The translations under genes and the position numbers were made by a program. The notes under the pieces were generated by a model. That model was not told the DNA's origin and did no database searches. It saw nothing but the letters and a program-made list of their open reading frames with translations. This document shows positions 34,366 through 47,792 of a DNA stretch of 64,000 nt, one piece after another. Within the stretch, counting starts at the first letter, position 1. Every line of letters begins with the position of its first letter. The DNA is from Aerolutibacter ruishenii (GTDB lineage Bacteria; Pseudomonadota; Gammaproteobacteria; Xanthomonadales; Xanthomonadaceae), in NCBI RefSeq assembly GCF_007830115.1, contig NZ_VLKP01000003.1, positions 248,001 through 312,000 on the forward strand, given 5' to 3'.

Positions 34366-35424
34366 ATGAACCGCCGTCCCTCCGACCCCGTCTTCGATCC
34401 GCGCGCCCGGCAGTTGCTGCGTACGCTGATCGGCCGCTACATCCAGAGCGGCGAGCCGGTGGGGTCGCAGACGCTGGCGCGGCATTCGGGGCTCGACGTC
34501 AGCCCCGCCACCATCCGCAACATCCTGGCCGACCTGGAGGACGTGGGCCTGCTGAGCGCCCCGCATGCCTCGGCCGGGCGCATTCCCACCGCGCAGGGCT
34601 ACCGGCTGTTCGTGGATTCGCTGCTGCAGGTCTCGCCCTTGCCCGAGGGCGATGTGTCGCGCCTTCGCAGCGAGTTGCCGGCCGGCTCCGGAACCCAGGC
34701 TTTGCTGGGCAGCGCGTCGGAACTGCTATCGGCGATGACCCATTTCGTGGGGGTGGTCAGCGTGCCCAACCGCGCGCAGTTCGCGTTCCGCCGGGTCGGC
34801 TTCGTGCCGATCGATGCCCAGCGAGTGCTGGCCATCGTGGTGCTGGCCGACAACGACGTGCAGAACCGGATCATCCAGACGCGCCGCCCGTATGACGCCG
34901 GTGAGCTGGAGCGGGTGGCCAATTACCTCAATAGCCACTTCGCCGGCCGCGCGGTCGCGGACATCCGTGCCACGCTGTTGCTCGAACTGCGCAGCGCCCG
35001 GGCGGAGATGGAGTCCCTGCTGGCGCAGTCGGTTGAACTGGCCGAGCAGGTGCTGGTACCGGGCGGCGAGGACATGGTGGTGGCGGGACAGACGCGCCTG
35101 ATGGGAGTCCAGGAGTTGTCGGACGTGGATCGCCTGCGCGAGCTGTTCGAGGCCTTCGCACGCAAGCGCGAGATACTGCAGTTGCTGGAGCGCACCGTGC
35201 AGGCGCCGGGCGTGCGCATCTTCATCGGCGAGGAAACCGGGTTGGCGCCGCTGGAGGGCGTGTCGCTGGTGACCGCGCCGTATACATCCGGCGGGCGCGT
35301 GCTGGGGGTGCTCGGGGTCATCGGCCCGACGCGCATGGCCTATGAGCGGGTGATCCCGGTCGTCCAGGCGGCCGCCGACGCACTGGGCGACGCCATCCAG
35401 CCGGATCTGGGCCGGTCCGCTTGA
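34366..35424 (+). CDS. hrcA: heat-inducible transcription repressor HrcA
   Basis: Repressor of class I heat-shock genes that binds CIRCE operators. 352 residues from the ATG at 34366. The winged helix at about 15-85 contains RQLLRTLIGRYIQSGEPVGSQTL, SPATIRNILADLEDVGLL and HASAGRIPTAQGYRLFVD. The dimerisation/effector region contains RVLAIVVLADNDVQNRII and the C-terminal GVIGPTRMAYERVIPVV. It heads hrcA-grpE-dnaK-dnaJ. I see no CIRCE inverted repeat (TTAGCACTC type) in the 196 bases upstream, so this operon may be controlled by a heat-shock sigma factor instead. Confidence 0.96.
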   Translation: MNRRPSDPVFDPRARQLLRTLIGRYIQSGEPVGSQTLARHSGLDVSPATIRNILADLEDVGLLSAPHASAGRIPTAQGYRLFVDSLLQVSPLPEGDVSRLRSELPAGSGTQALLGSASELLSAMTHFVGVVSVPNRAQFAFRRVGFVPIDAQRVLAIVVLADNDVQNRIIQTRRPYDAGELERVANYLNSHFAGRAVADIRATLLLELRSARAEMESLLAQSVELAEQVLVPGGEDMVVAGQTRLMGVQELSDVDRLRELFEAFARKREILQLLERTVQAPGVRIFIGEETGLAPLEGVSLVTAPYTSGGRVLGVLGVIGPTRMAYERVIPVVQAAADALGDAIQPDLGRSA

Positions 35425-35508
35425 AACCCCTTCGTGGGAGCCCCATAGCAGGGCTGTCGTGCACCCCCGCGCAGGGTAGGTGCGTCCGTTTCAGGCAGAG
35501 AACCAGAC

Positions 35509-36042
35509 ATGATGACCACCGAACACCAGACCGACCCCCACCAGGGTGAATCCGTCGAAGGCGGGGCCGACGCCGGGCCCCTCGATGCGTTCGAATCGCA
35601 GATCGACGAGTTGAAGGCCGAACTGGCCAAGCTGTCCGAGGATGCGCTGCGCGAGCGCGCCGAGCTGGACAACCAGCGCAAGCGGCTTGCCCGCGACCTC
35701 GAGATGGCGCGCAAGTTCGCCAACGAGCGGCTGCTGTCCGAACTGCTGCCGGTCATCGACAGCCTGCAAGCGGGACTGGCCGCGGCCGTGGCCGATACAG
35801 GCGCATTGCGCGATGGCATGGAGCTGACGCTGAAGCAGTTGCTCAAGGTCACCTCCGACAACGGGCTGGTGATGGTCGACCCCGTCGGCCAGCCGTTCAA
35901 TCCCGAACACCACCAGGCGATGAGCGTGGTCGACAGCGGCGATCACGCGCCCGGCCATGTGGTCCAGGTCTACCAGAAGGGTTGGCTGCTCAACGAGCGC
36001 CTGCTGCGCCCCGCGCTGGTCGTGGTGGCCAGGGACGCCTGA
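35509..36042 (+). CDS. grpE: GrpE nucleotide exchange factor
   Basis: Releases ADP from DnaK in the chaperone cycle. 177 residues with an acidic start, a long helix (about 28-85, [30 protein letters not shown]), then [21 protein letters not shown] and the beta-wing ([44 protein letters not shown]). The start has two adjacent ATG codons (35509, 35512). It lies 84 bases after hrcA and 103 before dnaK. Confidence 0.96.
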   Translation: MMTTEHQTDPHQGESVEGGADAGPLDAFESQIDELKAELAKLSEDALRERAELDNQRKRLARDLEMARKFANERLLSELLPVIDSLQAGLAAAVADTGALRDGMELTLKQLLKVTSDNGLVMVDPVGQPFNPEHHQAMSVVDSGDHAPGHVVQVYQKGWLLNERLLRPALVVVARDA

Positions 36043-36145
36043 ATCATTGCACAGCCGGGTGCTTGAAGTGCTTTCCGGCGACCCCAGATAACGACCATCG
36101 GCGGCCCGGCCGCCCCCAAGTCAAAGATTTCGAGAGGGAAACACC

Positions 36146-38062
36146 ATGGGCAAGATCATCGGCATCGACCTCGGCACGACCAACTCGTGCGTGGCGATCA
36201 TGGAGGGCGGCAAGGCCAAGGTCATCGAGAACGCCGAGGGCGACCGCACCACGCCGTCCATCGTTGCGTTCACCAAGGACGGCGAAGTGCTGGTCGGCGC
36301 CTCGGCCAAGCGCCAGGCCGTCACCAACCCCAAGAACACCTTCTTCGCGGTGAAGCGCCTGATCGGTCGCAAGTTCACCGACGCCGAAGTGCAGAAGGAC
36401 ATCAACCTCGTCCCGTACGGCATCCTGCAGCACGACAATGGTGATGCGTGGGTGCAGACCTCCGAGGGCAAGAAGATGGCCCCGCAGCAGGTCTCGGCCG
36501 AGGTGCTGGCCAAGATGAAGAAGACCGCCGAGGCCTATCTGGGCGAGACGGTCACCGAGGCGGTCATCACCGTGCCGGCGTACTTCAACGACAGCCAGCG
36601 CCAGGCGACCAAGGACGCGGGCAAGATCGCGGGCCTGGACGTGAAGCGCATCATCAACGAGCCGACCGCGGCCGCGCTGGCCTATGGCATGGACAAGAAG
36701 GGCGGTGACCGCAAGGTGGCCGTGTACGACCTCGGCGGCGGCACCTTCGACGTGTCGATCATCGAGATCGCTTCGGTCGACGGCGAGATGCAGGTCGAGG
36801 TGCTGGCCACCAACGGCGACACCTTCCTGGGCGGCGAGGACTTCGACGCACGCGTCATCGATTACCTGGTCGAGGAGTTCCTCAAGGACCAGGGCATCGA
36901 CCTGCGCAAGGACCCTCTGGCCCTGCAGCGCCTGAAGGACGCGGCCGAGCGCGCCAAGATCGAGCTGTCCAGCGCGCAGCAGACCGAGGTCAACCTGCCG
37001 TACGTGACCGCTGACGCCAGCGGCCCGAAGCACCTGAACATCAAGCTGACCCGCGCCAAGCTGGAGTCGCTGGTCGATGACCTGATCAGGAAGTCGATCG
37101 AGCCGTGCCGCACCGCGCTCAACGACGCCGGCCTGCGCGCCAGCGACGTGACCGAGGTGATCCTGGTCGGTGGCCAGACCCGCATGCCGAAGGTGCAGGC
37201 GGCGGTGGCCGAGTTCTTCGGCAAGGAGCCGCGCAAGGACGTCAACCCGGACGAAGCCGTGGCCGTGGGCGCCGCGATCCAGGGTGGCGTGCTGGCCGGC
37301 GACGTCAAGGACGTGCTGCTGCTGGACGTGACCCCGCTGAGCCTGGGCATCGAGACCCTGGGCGGCGTATTCACCAAGATCATCGAGAAGAACACCACGG
37401 TGCCGACCAAGGCGTCGCAGACCTTCTCCACCGCCGAGGACAACCAGTCCGCGGTGACCGTGCACGTGCTGCAGGGTGAGCGCGAGCAGGCCCGCTACAA
37501 CAAGTCGCTGGCACGCTTCGACCTGTCGGGCATCGAGCCGGCGCCGCGCGGCATGCCGCAGGTGGAGGTGTCGTTCGACATCGACGCCAACGGCATCGTG
37601 CACGTGACCGCCAAGGACAAGAAGACCGGCAAGGAGCAGAAGGTCGAGATCAAGGCCGGTTCGGGCCTGTCCGAGGACGAGATCAACAAGATGGTGCAGG
37701 ACGCCGAGGCCCACCGCGAGGAGGACCAGAAGTTCCATGAGCTGGTGCAGGCCCGCAACCACGCCGACGGCCTGATCCACATGACCCGCAACACCATCAA
37801 GGAAAATGGCGAGAAGGTGCCGGGCGACGTGATCGGCCGCGCCGAGGGCGCCATCGCCGAGCTGGAAACCGCGATGAAGAGCGACGACAAGGCCCAGATC
37901 GAGGCCAAGTCGAAGGCGCTGGAAGAGGCGGCCCAGGGTCTGTTCGCCGCGGCGCAGGCCGCCCAGCCGGGTGAGGCCGGTGCTGCCGAGGGCGGTGCCA
38001 AGGCCGGCGACGACGTGGTCGACGCCGAGTTCACCGAGGTCAAGGAAGACGACAAGAAGTAA
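36146..38062 (+). CDS. dnaK: chaperone DnaK (Hsp70)
   Basis: ATP-driven protein folding chaperone of 638 residues, the standard length. The ATPase domain opens [20 protein letters not shown] and carries [24 protein letters not shown] and [12 protein letters not shown]. The linker is [12 protein letters not shown]. The substrate domain and helical lid follow, ending in a Gly/Ala-rich tail with [17 protein letters not shown]. It has a strong gaggga ribosome-binding site. It is the central gene of the heat-shock operon; an attenuating hairpin lies between it and dnaJ. Confidence 0.99.
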   Translation: MGKIIGIDLGTTNSCVAIMEGGKAKVIENAEGDRTTPSIVAFTKDGEVLVGASAKRQAVTNPKNTFFAVKRLIGRKFTDAEVQKDINLVPYGILQHDNGDAWVQTSEGKKMAPQQVSAEVLAKMKKTAEAYLGETVTEAVITVPAYFNDSQRQATKDAGKIAGLDVKRIINEPTAAALAYGMDKKGGDRKVAVYDLGGGTFDVSIIEIASVDGEMQVEVLATNGDTFLGGEDFDARVIDYLVEEFLKDQGIDLRKDPLALQRLKDAAERAKIELSSAQQTEVNLPYVTADASGPKHLNIKLTRAKLESLVDDLIRKSIEPCRTALNDAGLRASDVTEVILVGGQTRMPKVQAAVAEFFGKEPRKDVNPDEAVAVGAAIQGGVLAGDVKDVLLLDVTPLSLGIETLGGVFTKIIEKNTTVPTKASQTFSTAEDNQSAVTVHVLQGEREQARYNKSLARFDLSGIEPAPRGMPQVEVSFDIDANGIVHVTAKDKKTGKEQKVEIKAGSGLSEDEINKMVQDAEAHREEDQKFHELVQARNHADGLIHMTRNTIKENGEKVPGDVIGRAEGAIAELETAMKSDDKAQIEAKSKALEEAAQGLFAAAQAAQPGEAGAAEGGAKAGDDVVDAEFTEVKEDDKK

Positions 38063-38118
38063 CCGGTCATCCCGTGCCCGCATCGTGCCTGGTGGCCGGT
38101 GCGGGGCGGGGATCGGAC

Positions 38119-38153
38119 GAGGGTCCGGGTTCGCGACGCGGTCCCGGGCCCTC
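38119..38153 (+). terminator. hairpin in the dnaK-dnaJ spacer
   Basis: An 11-bp stem with one wobble (gagggtccggg / cccgggccctc), a 13-base loop, then gctgttt. It could lower dnaJ expression relative to dnaK. Confidence 0.6.
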
Positions 38154-38225
38154 GCTGTTTGAGCCAGAAGTACACCACCGATGTAAGTCCTGCCGGCCGT
38201 GGCGGGCAGGGGATCCAAGCCGCAC

Positions 38226-39356
38226 ATGAGCAAGCGCGATTACTACGAAGTCCTGGGCGTGGCCCGTACCGCCAGCGAAGATGAGCTGAAGAAGGCCTAT
38301 CGCCGTTGCGCGATGAAGTACCACCCGGACCGCAACCCGGGCGACAAGGCCGCCGAGGAGTCGTTCAAGGAGTGCAAGGAGGCCTATGAAGTCCTCTCCG
38401 ACGGCTCCAAGCGCCGCATGTACGACCAGCATGGCCACGCTGCCTTCGAGCACGGCATGGGCGGTGGCGCGGGTGGCCCGGGCTACGCCGACATGGGCGA
38501 TATCTTCGGCGACATCTTCGGCAACATCTTCGGCGGTGGTGGCGGTGGCCCGCGCGGCCCGCGTCGTGGCGCGGATGTCGGCTACGTGATGGAGCTGTCG
38601 CTGGAGGAGGCGGTTGGCGGCATCGAGAAGCAGATCGAAGTGCCGACGCTGGACGAGTGCGACACCTGCCATGGCAGTGGTTCGGCCGATGGCAAGGTGG
38701 AGACCTGCTCCACCTGCCAGGGGCGCGGCCAGGTGCGGTTCCAGCGCGGCATCTTCTCGATGCAGCAGGCCTGCCCGCATTGCGACGGGCGCGGCCAGAC
38801 CATCGCCAACCCCTGCGGCGATTGCCACGGCCAGGGACGCGTGGAGCGCACCAAGACGTTGCAGGTCAAGATTCCCGCTGGCGTGGACAACGGCGACCGA
38901 ATCCGCCTGGCGGGTGAGGGCGAGGCGGGTCCGGCGGGCGCCCCGCCCGGCGATCTTTACGTGGAGGTGCGCGTGCGCGAACACGACATCTTCCAGCGTG
39001 ATGGCGACGACCTGCATTGCGAGGTGCCGATCCGCATCTCGCAGGCCGCCCTGGGCGACGCGATCCGCGTGCCAACCCTGGGCGGGGAAGTGGAACTGCG
39101 TATCCCGGCCGAGACCCAGACCGGAAAGCTGTTCCGCCTGCGCGACAAGGGCGTGAAATCCGTCCGCAGCCGCAAGCCGGGCGACCTGTACTGCCGCGTG
39201 GTAGTGGAAACCCCGGTCAACCTCACCGCCGAACAGCGGGAATTGCTGGAGCAGTTCGAGGCCACCTTTTCCGGTGAACATGCGCGACGCCACTCGCCAC
39301 GGTCGTCGACCTTCATCGACGGGGTCAAGGGATTCTGGGAGCGCATGACCTCCTGA
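38226..39356 (+). CDS. dnaJ: chaperone DnaJ (Hsp40)
   Basis: Co-chaperone that delivers substrates to DnaK and stimulates its ATPase. From [20 protein letters not shown] (ATG at 38226) it has 376 residues. The J domain has the HPD motif in [12 protein letters not shown] Gly/Phe-rich region follows at about 75-115. Four zinc-binding repeats ([32 protein letters not shown]) lie at about 140-210, followed by the C-terminal substrate-binding domains. An upstream in-frame ATG at 38199 gives a non-conserved extension and was rejected. Last gene of the operon. Confidence 0.98.
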   Translation: MSKRDYYEVLGVARTASEDELKKAYRRCAMKYHPDRNPGDKAAEESFKECKEAYEVLSDGSKRRMYDQHGHAAFEHGMGGGAGGPGYADMGDIFGDIFGNIFGGGGGGPRGPRRGADVGYVMELSLEEAVGGIEKQIEVPTLDECDTCHGSGSADGKVETCSTCQGRGQVRFQRGIFSMQQACPHCDGRGQTIANPCGDCHGQGRVERTKTLQVKIPAGVDNGDRIRLAGEGEAGPAGAPPGDLYVEVRVREHDIFQRDGDDLHCEVPIRISQAALGDAIRVPTLGGEVELRIPAETQTGKLFRLRDKGVKSVRSRKPGDLYCRVVVETPVNLTAEQRELLEQFEATFSGEHARRHSPRSSTFIDGVKGFWERMTS

Positions 39357-39464
39357 CGCCCGGAGTGTGGCCTGCGTCAAGGAATCGGCATGAGGCGTCT
39401 CCACCGATACCTCGGATTTGTCATGAGCGGGATATAAAGGGCGGACGGAACTGCGAGCTGCGTG

Positions 39465-41624
39465 ATGTCGACTGCCACGTTCGAACGAATGACACGGGGA
39501 GCGGGGATGGATCCTCATGAGTTGGTGTTCGGACTCCAGCACCTGTGTAGCGAGTCACTTGATGAAGTGATCGAATCGGCGCTTCGGCGCACGGACGATT
39601 ACCTGTTCGATCGTGCCCAGGTGGGGGCCGACGGGGTCGAGCTGACCGCGCTGCGTGACCTGCGGCGGGTTCGCGGGGAGATCGCCCAGCGTTTTGGCCA
39701 GTCGGCCGTCGCCGGTTTTCGTACCTTCCTTGGCCTGTCCGCTGAAGTGGGCAAGAAGCCGGTCGTGCTGAGCCTGGTCGGCGAGGAGGATCTCCAGCAG
39801 CAACTGGCCGACGAACAGCTTGTCGACAACCTCGCCCGATTGCATGCACAGGCGCTGGCTGCGCTGGACGCCCGGATGGTAGCCCTGGCAGCACGTGCCT
39901 CGCTTCCCGGCGGGGACAATCCCGCCGGCCCCAAGGCGCTCGCGAACGCGATGCGCGATGGCATGCGGGGCAGCGAACTGAGCCCGAACGTCGGCATTGC
40001 GCTGGTCAAGTTCCTGGAGCGCGAACTGGGAGAGGCGTTGCACGACCTGTACGGCCGGATGAATGAGCGCCTGGCCGCCGCTGGCATCCTGCCAAGCCTC
40101 GAGGCTCCAGCACCCAGGCCAAAGGCCGCGCCCGTCACGGCGCCCCAGCCGGCGGCCGTCGATGATCCGGCCGCCCCCGGAGGGGGGGACACCGCATTCT
40201 TCAACAGCCTGGTGGGACTGCTGCAGGGGTGGCGACAACGTCTGTCGGGCCCGGAGCACGGCCGGGCGATGGCGGGCGGCCTCGGCATGCCCATGCCCAG
40301 CAGCGACGTCATGAGCGTGCTGCATCGCATGCAGCAGCACCCGCCCGCCGGGCTGTCACAGGCGGTGGGGGACTCGGGTGTCTCCCTGGCCGACCAGTTG
40401 CGGCGCGAACTGCTTGCCACCGCGCAGCGACTGGGCATGGCCCGCGAAGACACCAGCCTGGGATCGGCCGACGAAGATGCCGTGGACCTGGTCGGCATGC
40501 TGTTCGACGTGCTGATGGGCGAGCGGGATTTCGAGCCGGGGGCGCGGCAGAAGATCGGCCGCCTGCTGGTCCCGTACGTGCGCGTGGCTGTGAAGGACCG
40601 TCGCATGTTCCTGTACAAAGGGCACCCGGCCCGGCGCCTGCTCAATGTCGTCGCCGAAGCCTGCGAAGGCAACCACGGCGAAGGGCCGCAGGAGCGCCAG
40701 TTGCTGGAGCAGGTCGATGGCGTGATCGAGCGGGTGGTGGCCGAGTACAACGAAGACGTGGCGATCTTCGAAACGTTGGAACAGGAACTTCGCGGATACC
40801 TGGACCAGCATCGCAAGCGGATGGAGTTGGCGGAGAAGCGCGCGGCAGAGGCGCAACGCGGCCGCGAGCGGCTGGAGCAGGCGCGCGAATCCGCCGCGGC
40901 CGAGGTATCGGCGCTGCGTGCTGGCCGCGAACTGCCACCCGCCCTGGGCGAGTTCCTGTCCCACTATGTGACCCATCACCTGTCCCAGGTGGTCCTGCGG
41001 GAAGGTCAGGGATCGCCTCGGTATGCAGAGGCCGTCCATGCGGTCATGGGTCTGCTGGTCAGCTTCGACCATGCGGAGCTGGGTGCACCCCCCGAACGTT
41101 TGCCAGCACTGGAACGATCGCCACTGTCGGCCATCCTGGAGAGTTCCGGTTGTGTGGGCCATGCGGCGGAGGAAACGCTGTCCGCGCTGCACCACACGTT
41201 GGCCCGGATCGCGGAAGGCGATGCTGGTGCCGGGCAGCAGGTGCTGCCGCCGCCGCCGCCCATGCCCGCTGCGGCACCTGCCGTGGTCGAGCCCCTGTTG
41301 GCAGTCGTCAACCAGGGACCTGAGCTCGATTTCGACGCCGACATGGCCGAGCAGATCCGCGCGCTGGAAATCGGCAGCTGGGTGCAACTGACATCGGAAA
41401 GCGGCCGCAGCGAACCCGCCAAGGTCTCCTGGGTCAGTCCGATCTCCGCGCGCCTGTTGTTCGTGAATCGACGCGGCATTCGCGTACTGGTGGCCTCGGC
41501 CGAGGAACTGGCGGCCATGGTCAAGGCGGGGCGCATGGCGCTGCGAGGCGTCGACAACGCGTTCGAGGATTCGATGCGGCAGGTGATGGGCCGCCTGCAG
41601 GCCGAGGTGGGCGCTCCGGTCTGA
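39465..41624 (+). CDS. DUF1631 family protein
   Basis: A large protein of about 719 residues. The family occurs widely in Xanthomonas and Pseudomonas and is sometimes wrongly labelled thymidine phosphorylase. The N-terminal third is helical with Pro/Ala linkers. The middle (about 420-500) is a coiled coil (KRMELAEKRAAEAQRGRERLEQARES). The last 100 residues form a small beta domain (LEIGSWVQLTSESGRSEPAKVSWVSPISARLLFVNRRG) similar to PilZ, which in other proteins binds cyclic di-GMP. A start at 39507 (MDPHELVFGLQHL), directly behind ggggagcgggg, is equally plausible. No function is established. It is flanked by dnaJ and dapB. Confidence 0.8.
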   Translation: MSTATFERMTRGAGMDPHELVFGLQHLCSESLDEVIESALRRTDDYLFDRAQVGADGVELTALRDLRRVRGEIAQRFGQSAVAGFRTFLGLSAEVGKKPVVLSLVGEEDLQQQLADEQLVDNLARLHAQALAALDARMVALAARASLPGGDNPAGPKALANAMRDGMRGSELSPNVGIALVKFLERELGEALHDLYGRMNERLAAAGILPSLEAPAPRPKAAPVTAPQPAAVDDPAAPGGGDTAFFNSLVGLLQGWRQRLSGPEHGRAMAGGLGMPMPSSDVMSVLHRMQQHPPAGLSQAVGDSGVSLADQLRRELLATAQRLGMAREDTSLGSADEDAVDLVGMLFDVLMGERDFEPGARQKIGRLLVPYVRVAVKDRRMFLYKGHPARRLLNVVAEACEGNHGEGPQERQLLEQVDGVIERVVAEYNEDVAIFETLEQELRGYLDQHRKRMELAEKRAAEAQRGRERLEQARESAAAEVSALRAGRELPPALGEFLSHYVTHHLSQVVLREGQGSPRYAEAVHAVMGLLVSFDHAELGAPPERLPALERSPLSAILESSGCVGHAAEETLSALHHTLARIAEGDAGAGQQVLPPPPPMPAAAPAVVEPLLAVVNQGPELDFDADMAEQIRALEIGSWVQLTSESGRSEPAKVSWVSPISARLLFVNRRGIRVLVASAEELAAMVKAGRMALRGVDNAFEDSMRQVMGRLQAEVGAPV

Positions 41625-41672
41625 GCCGACGGAGCGGGTGACGCCACGGTCCGATGGCGTCAAGATGACGGC

Positions 41673-42386
41673 ATGAATACTCCCATTCGAGTTCTGATCC
41701 ACGGTGCCTCGGGGCGCATGGGGCAGGCGCTGCTGCGGCTGGCTCCGGAGCAGGCCGCCGTGCGCGTGGTTGCAGTGGTGTCGCGCGATCCGGAGCGGCT
41801 GTCGACGGTACCCGGCGTGCACAGGTTGGCAGCCTCGGAACTGGTGCAGGCGCCCGACTTCGACGTCGCCGTGGATTTCAGCCTGCCCGACGGCTTTGAT
41901 CGGATCCTGGCCTTGTGCGTGGAACGCGGCGCGGCGCTGGTCTCCGGCACCACCGGCCTGGAGCCGGGGCAACGCGAGGCACTGGCGCGGGCGTCCGGCG
42001 GGGTTCCCGTGTTGTGGGCTTCCAATTTCAGCCTCGGCGTCGCGGTGTTGAACGACCTCGTCGAGCGTGCGGCGCATGCCTTGAAGGGCTGGGATTGCGA
42101 CATCGTCGAGTCGCACCATGTGCACAAGCTGGATGCCCCTTCCGGGACGGCGCTGACCTTGGGCGAGCATGCGCGGCAGGGCGGGACCGAGCCACGGTAC
42201 GCATCGTTGCGGGCAGGCGATATCGTCGGCGAGCATCTGGTGCAGTTCACCACCCTGGGTGAGCGGATTGAACTGGTGCACCGGGCCACCAACCGCGACA
42301 TCTTTGCCCGTGGCGCGCTGCATTGCGCGGTGCGCCTGGTGGGCCGGCCTGCCGGCAGTTACCGGGTTCGCGACCTGCTGGATTGA
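41673..42386 (+). CDS. dapB: 4-hydroxy-tetrahydrodipicolinate reductase
   Basis: NAD(P)H-dependent reductase of the diaminopimelate/lysine pathway. 237 residues, a little shorter than the 270 of E. coli. The nucleotide-binding loop is VLIHGASGRMGQALLRLA. Further motifs are VDFSLPDGF, SGTTGLEPGQ and ASNFSLGVAVLNDL, and the catalytic/substrate segment is DIVESHHVHKLDAPSGTAL. The C-terminus has FARGALHCAVRLVGRPAGSY. It begins 48 bases after the DUF1631 gene and is followed by a 265-base leader before carA. Confidence 0.96.
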   Translation: MNTPIRVLIHGASGRMGQALLRLAPEQAAVRVVAVVSRDPERLSTVPGVHRLAASELVQAPDFDVAVDFSLPDGFDRILALCVERGAALVSGTTGLEPGQREALARASGGVPVLWASNFSLGVAVLNDLVERAAHALKGWDCDIVESHHVHKLDAPSGTALTLGEHARQGGTEPRYASLRAGDIVGEHLVQFTTLGERIELVHRATNRDIFARGALHCAVRLVGRPAGSYRVRDLLD

Positions 42387-42651
42387 CCGCCGGGCACCGA
42401 ACTTCGTTGCTGAACAGGGTGCGCGAGCGTGTCCTGACGGGCGCGGCAGGGTGAAGCCGAAGCTGACTGGAAGCCCGTTGGCGGAAAATGAACGCTGGCG
42501 CCCGAGGGGCGTTGCGGATAGAATTCCCGCTCGCCTGAACTCCTTTCGCCGGACCGGTTAGAACCCGCGTCCGTGCTTTGCTGCAAGCCGCTTTTGGCGG
42601 TCATGCGCAGGGCGGAAGGATCAGCACCCCTCGGCACCCAAGGCGACCCCC

Positions 42652-43788
42652 GTGACCCAACCCGCAATCCTCGCACTCGAAGACGGCACCATCTTCGAGG
42701 GCGTTTCCGTAGGCGCGCCCGGACTTTCCGTTGGCGAAGTGGTGTTCAACACCGCGCTCACCGGTTATCAGGAAATCCTGACCGACCCGTCCTATGCCCG
42801 TCAGCTCGTGACGCTGACCTACCCCCACATCGGCAATACCGGCTGCACCGACATCGACGACGAGGCGGGCCGGGTGTGGGCCTCCGGCCTGATCGTGCGC
42901 AACGTGCCGCGCCGCCCCAGCAACTGGCGCAGCCAGGTTTCCCTGCCGGAGTGGCTGAAGGCGCGTGGCATCGTGGCCATCGCCGATATCGATACCCGCA
43001 AGCTGACCCGCATCCTGCGCGACAAGGGCGCCCAGAACGGCGCGGTCATGGCCGGCGACATCGATCCCGAAAAGGCCATCGAGGCCGCCCGCAAGTTCCC
43101 GGGCCTGACGGGCATGGACCTGGCGAAGGTGGTGACCACCGCCGAGCGCTACGAGTGGACCGATGGCCAACTGGATCTGGACAGCGGCGCGTTCGCCCAG
43201 GCCAGGCGCGACTTCCATGTCGTCGCCTACGACTTCGGGGTCAAGCGCAACATCCTGCGCATGATCGCCGAGCGCGGCTGCCGGTTGACGGTGGTGCCGG
43301 CGCAGACGCCCGCCGCCGAGGTGCTGGCGTTGAAGCCCGATGGCGTGTTCCTGTCCAACGGTCCGGGTGACCCGGCGCCGTGTGACTACGCGATTGCCGC
43401 GATCAAGGAATTCGTTGCCGCCAAGGTGCCGACGTTCGGCATCTGCCTGGGCCACCAGCTGCTGGCGCTGGCCTGCGGCGCGCAGACCATGAAGATGCCG
43501 CACGGCCACCACGGCGCAAACCATCCAGTGCAGGACCTCGACACCGGTCGCGTGATGATCACCTCGCAGAACCACGGTTTCGCGGTGGATGAACCGACGC
43601 TGCCGGCCAACGTGCGCGTGACCCATCGCTCGCTGTTCGATGGCACCAACCAGGGCATCGCGCTGACCGACGCGCCGGCCTTCAGCTTCCAGGGCCACCC
43701 TGAGGCAAGCCCGGGTCCGCAGGACGTAGCCCCGCTCTTCGATCGATTCATTGCGCAGATGCAAAGCCAGCGCGCGGAGAACCACTGA
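42652..43788 (+). CDS. carA: carbamoyl-phosphate synthase small subunit
   Basis: Glutamine amidotransferase subunit that supplies ammonia to CarB for arginine and pyrimidine synthesis. 378 residues starting with GTG ([20 protein letters not shown]). The N-terminal CPSase domain includes [17 protein letters not shown]. The C-terminal class I glutaminase has the nucleophile in [16 protein letters not shown] and the His/Glu pair in [12 protein letters not shown]. It is separated by one base from carB. The 265-base region upstream has a TAGAAT -10-like hexamer at 42519 but no clear leader peptide or attenuator. Confidence 0.98.
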   Translation: MTQPAILALEDGTIFEGVSVGAPGLSVGEVVFNTALTGYQEILTDPSYARQLVTLTYPHIGNTGCTDIDDEAGRVWASGLIVRNVPRRPSNWRSQVSLPEWLKARGIVAIADIDTRKLTRILRDKGAQNGAVMAGDIDPEKAIEAARKFPGLTGMDLAKVVTTAERYEWTDGQLDLDSGAFAQARRDFHVVAYDFGVKRNILRMIAERGCRLTVVPAQTPAAEVLALKPDGVFLSNGPGDPAPCDYAIAAIKEFVAAKVPTFGICLGHQLLALACGAQTMKMPHGHHGANHPVQDLDTGRVMITSQNHGFAVDEPTLPANVRVTHRSLFDGTNQGIALTDAPAFSFQGHPEASPGPQDVAPLFDRFIAQMQSQRAENH

Positions 43789-43789
43789 C

Positions 43790-47038
<3,249 letters not shown>

Positions 47039-47050
47039 GTCCCGCCGCGG

Positions 47051-47126
47051 GCCATCGGCGTCAAGACCGATGGCCGATGCGGGGCGGCATGCTTCAACCG
47101 CCTCCCCCCGGTTTGTCGCCGGGGGG
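47051..47126 (+). terminator. two hairpins after carB
   Basis: gccatcgg/ccgatggc (47051-47074, 8-bp stem) and ccccccgg/ccgggggg (47104-47126, 8-bp GC stem, loop tttgtcg) follow the carB stop within 90 bases. Neither has a T-tract; together they probably end the carAB transcript. Confidence 0.55.
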
Positions 47127-47312
47127 GCTGGTAGTCCGCGACGCAACCGGCGTCCCCGCACGCCTGGGGCGGATGGTCGCCAGCCGCGCAGGCGTGGGCT
47201 GACGGCCCGTCGCCTTCGGTGCACAATCGGAAACCTGTGCCGCCGGGCCCATGCCGGCGGGACCATTGGATGAAACGCGCTGGCGCCTGCGCCGGCACGA
47301 GGACTTTTTGCA

Positions 47313-47789
47313 ATGCGAGCACCCATTACCATGAAAGGCGCACAGCGACTGCGCGCCGAACTTGAAGAGCTGAAGTCGGTCAAGCGCCCGGCCGTCATCA
47401 ACGCCATCGCCGAAGCGCGCGCCCACGGCGACCTCAAGGAGAACGCCGAGTACCATGCCGCGCGCGAGCAGCAGGGCTTCATCGAAGGGCGTATCAAGCA
47501 GCTTGAAGCCGAGCTGTCGCATGCCCAGGTGATCGACGTGGCGTCGCTCAACGCGGGTTCGCGCGTGGTGTTCGGCGCAACGGTCGAGCTGGCCGACGTG
47601 GACACCGACGAGGCCAGGACCTACCAGATCGTGGGCGACCTGGAGGCCGACATCAAACAGGGCTGGATCGCCATTTCCTCGCCGGTGGCGCGGGCGCTGA
47701 TCGGCAAGCACGAAGGCGACAGCGTCACGATCGAAGCGCCGGGCGGTACGCGCGAGTACGAAGTCGTGGCGGTGCGGTACCTGGCCTGA
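47313..47789 (+). CDS. greA: transcription elongation factor GreA
   Basis: Rescues backtracked RNA polymerase by stimulating transcript cleavage. 158 residues. The N-terminal coiled coil (about 1-75) has [21 protein letters not shown] and the conserved tip [21 protein letters not shown]. The C-terminal FKBP-like domain has [33 protein letters not shown]. Its position between carB and rpfE/recJ is the same as in Xanthomonas. Confidence 0.98.
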   Translation: MRAPITMKGAQRLRAELEELKSVKRPAVINAIAEARAHGDLKENAEYHAAREQQGFIEGRIKQLEAELSHAQVIDVASLNAGSRVVFGATVELADVDTDEARTYQIVGDLEADIKQGWIAISSPVARALIGKHEGDSVTIEAPGGTREYEVVAVRYLA

Positions 47790-47792
47790 CCG

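Noticed and set aside
36044-38233. A 729-codon frame antisense to dnaK
   Set aside because: It is a mirror of the highly conserved dnaK, with Leu/Gly/Val/His-rich low-complexity translation and no ribosome-binding site.
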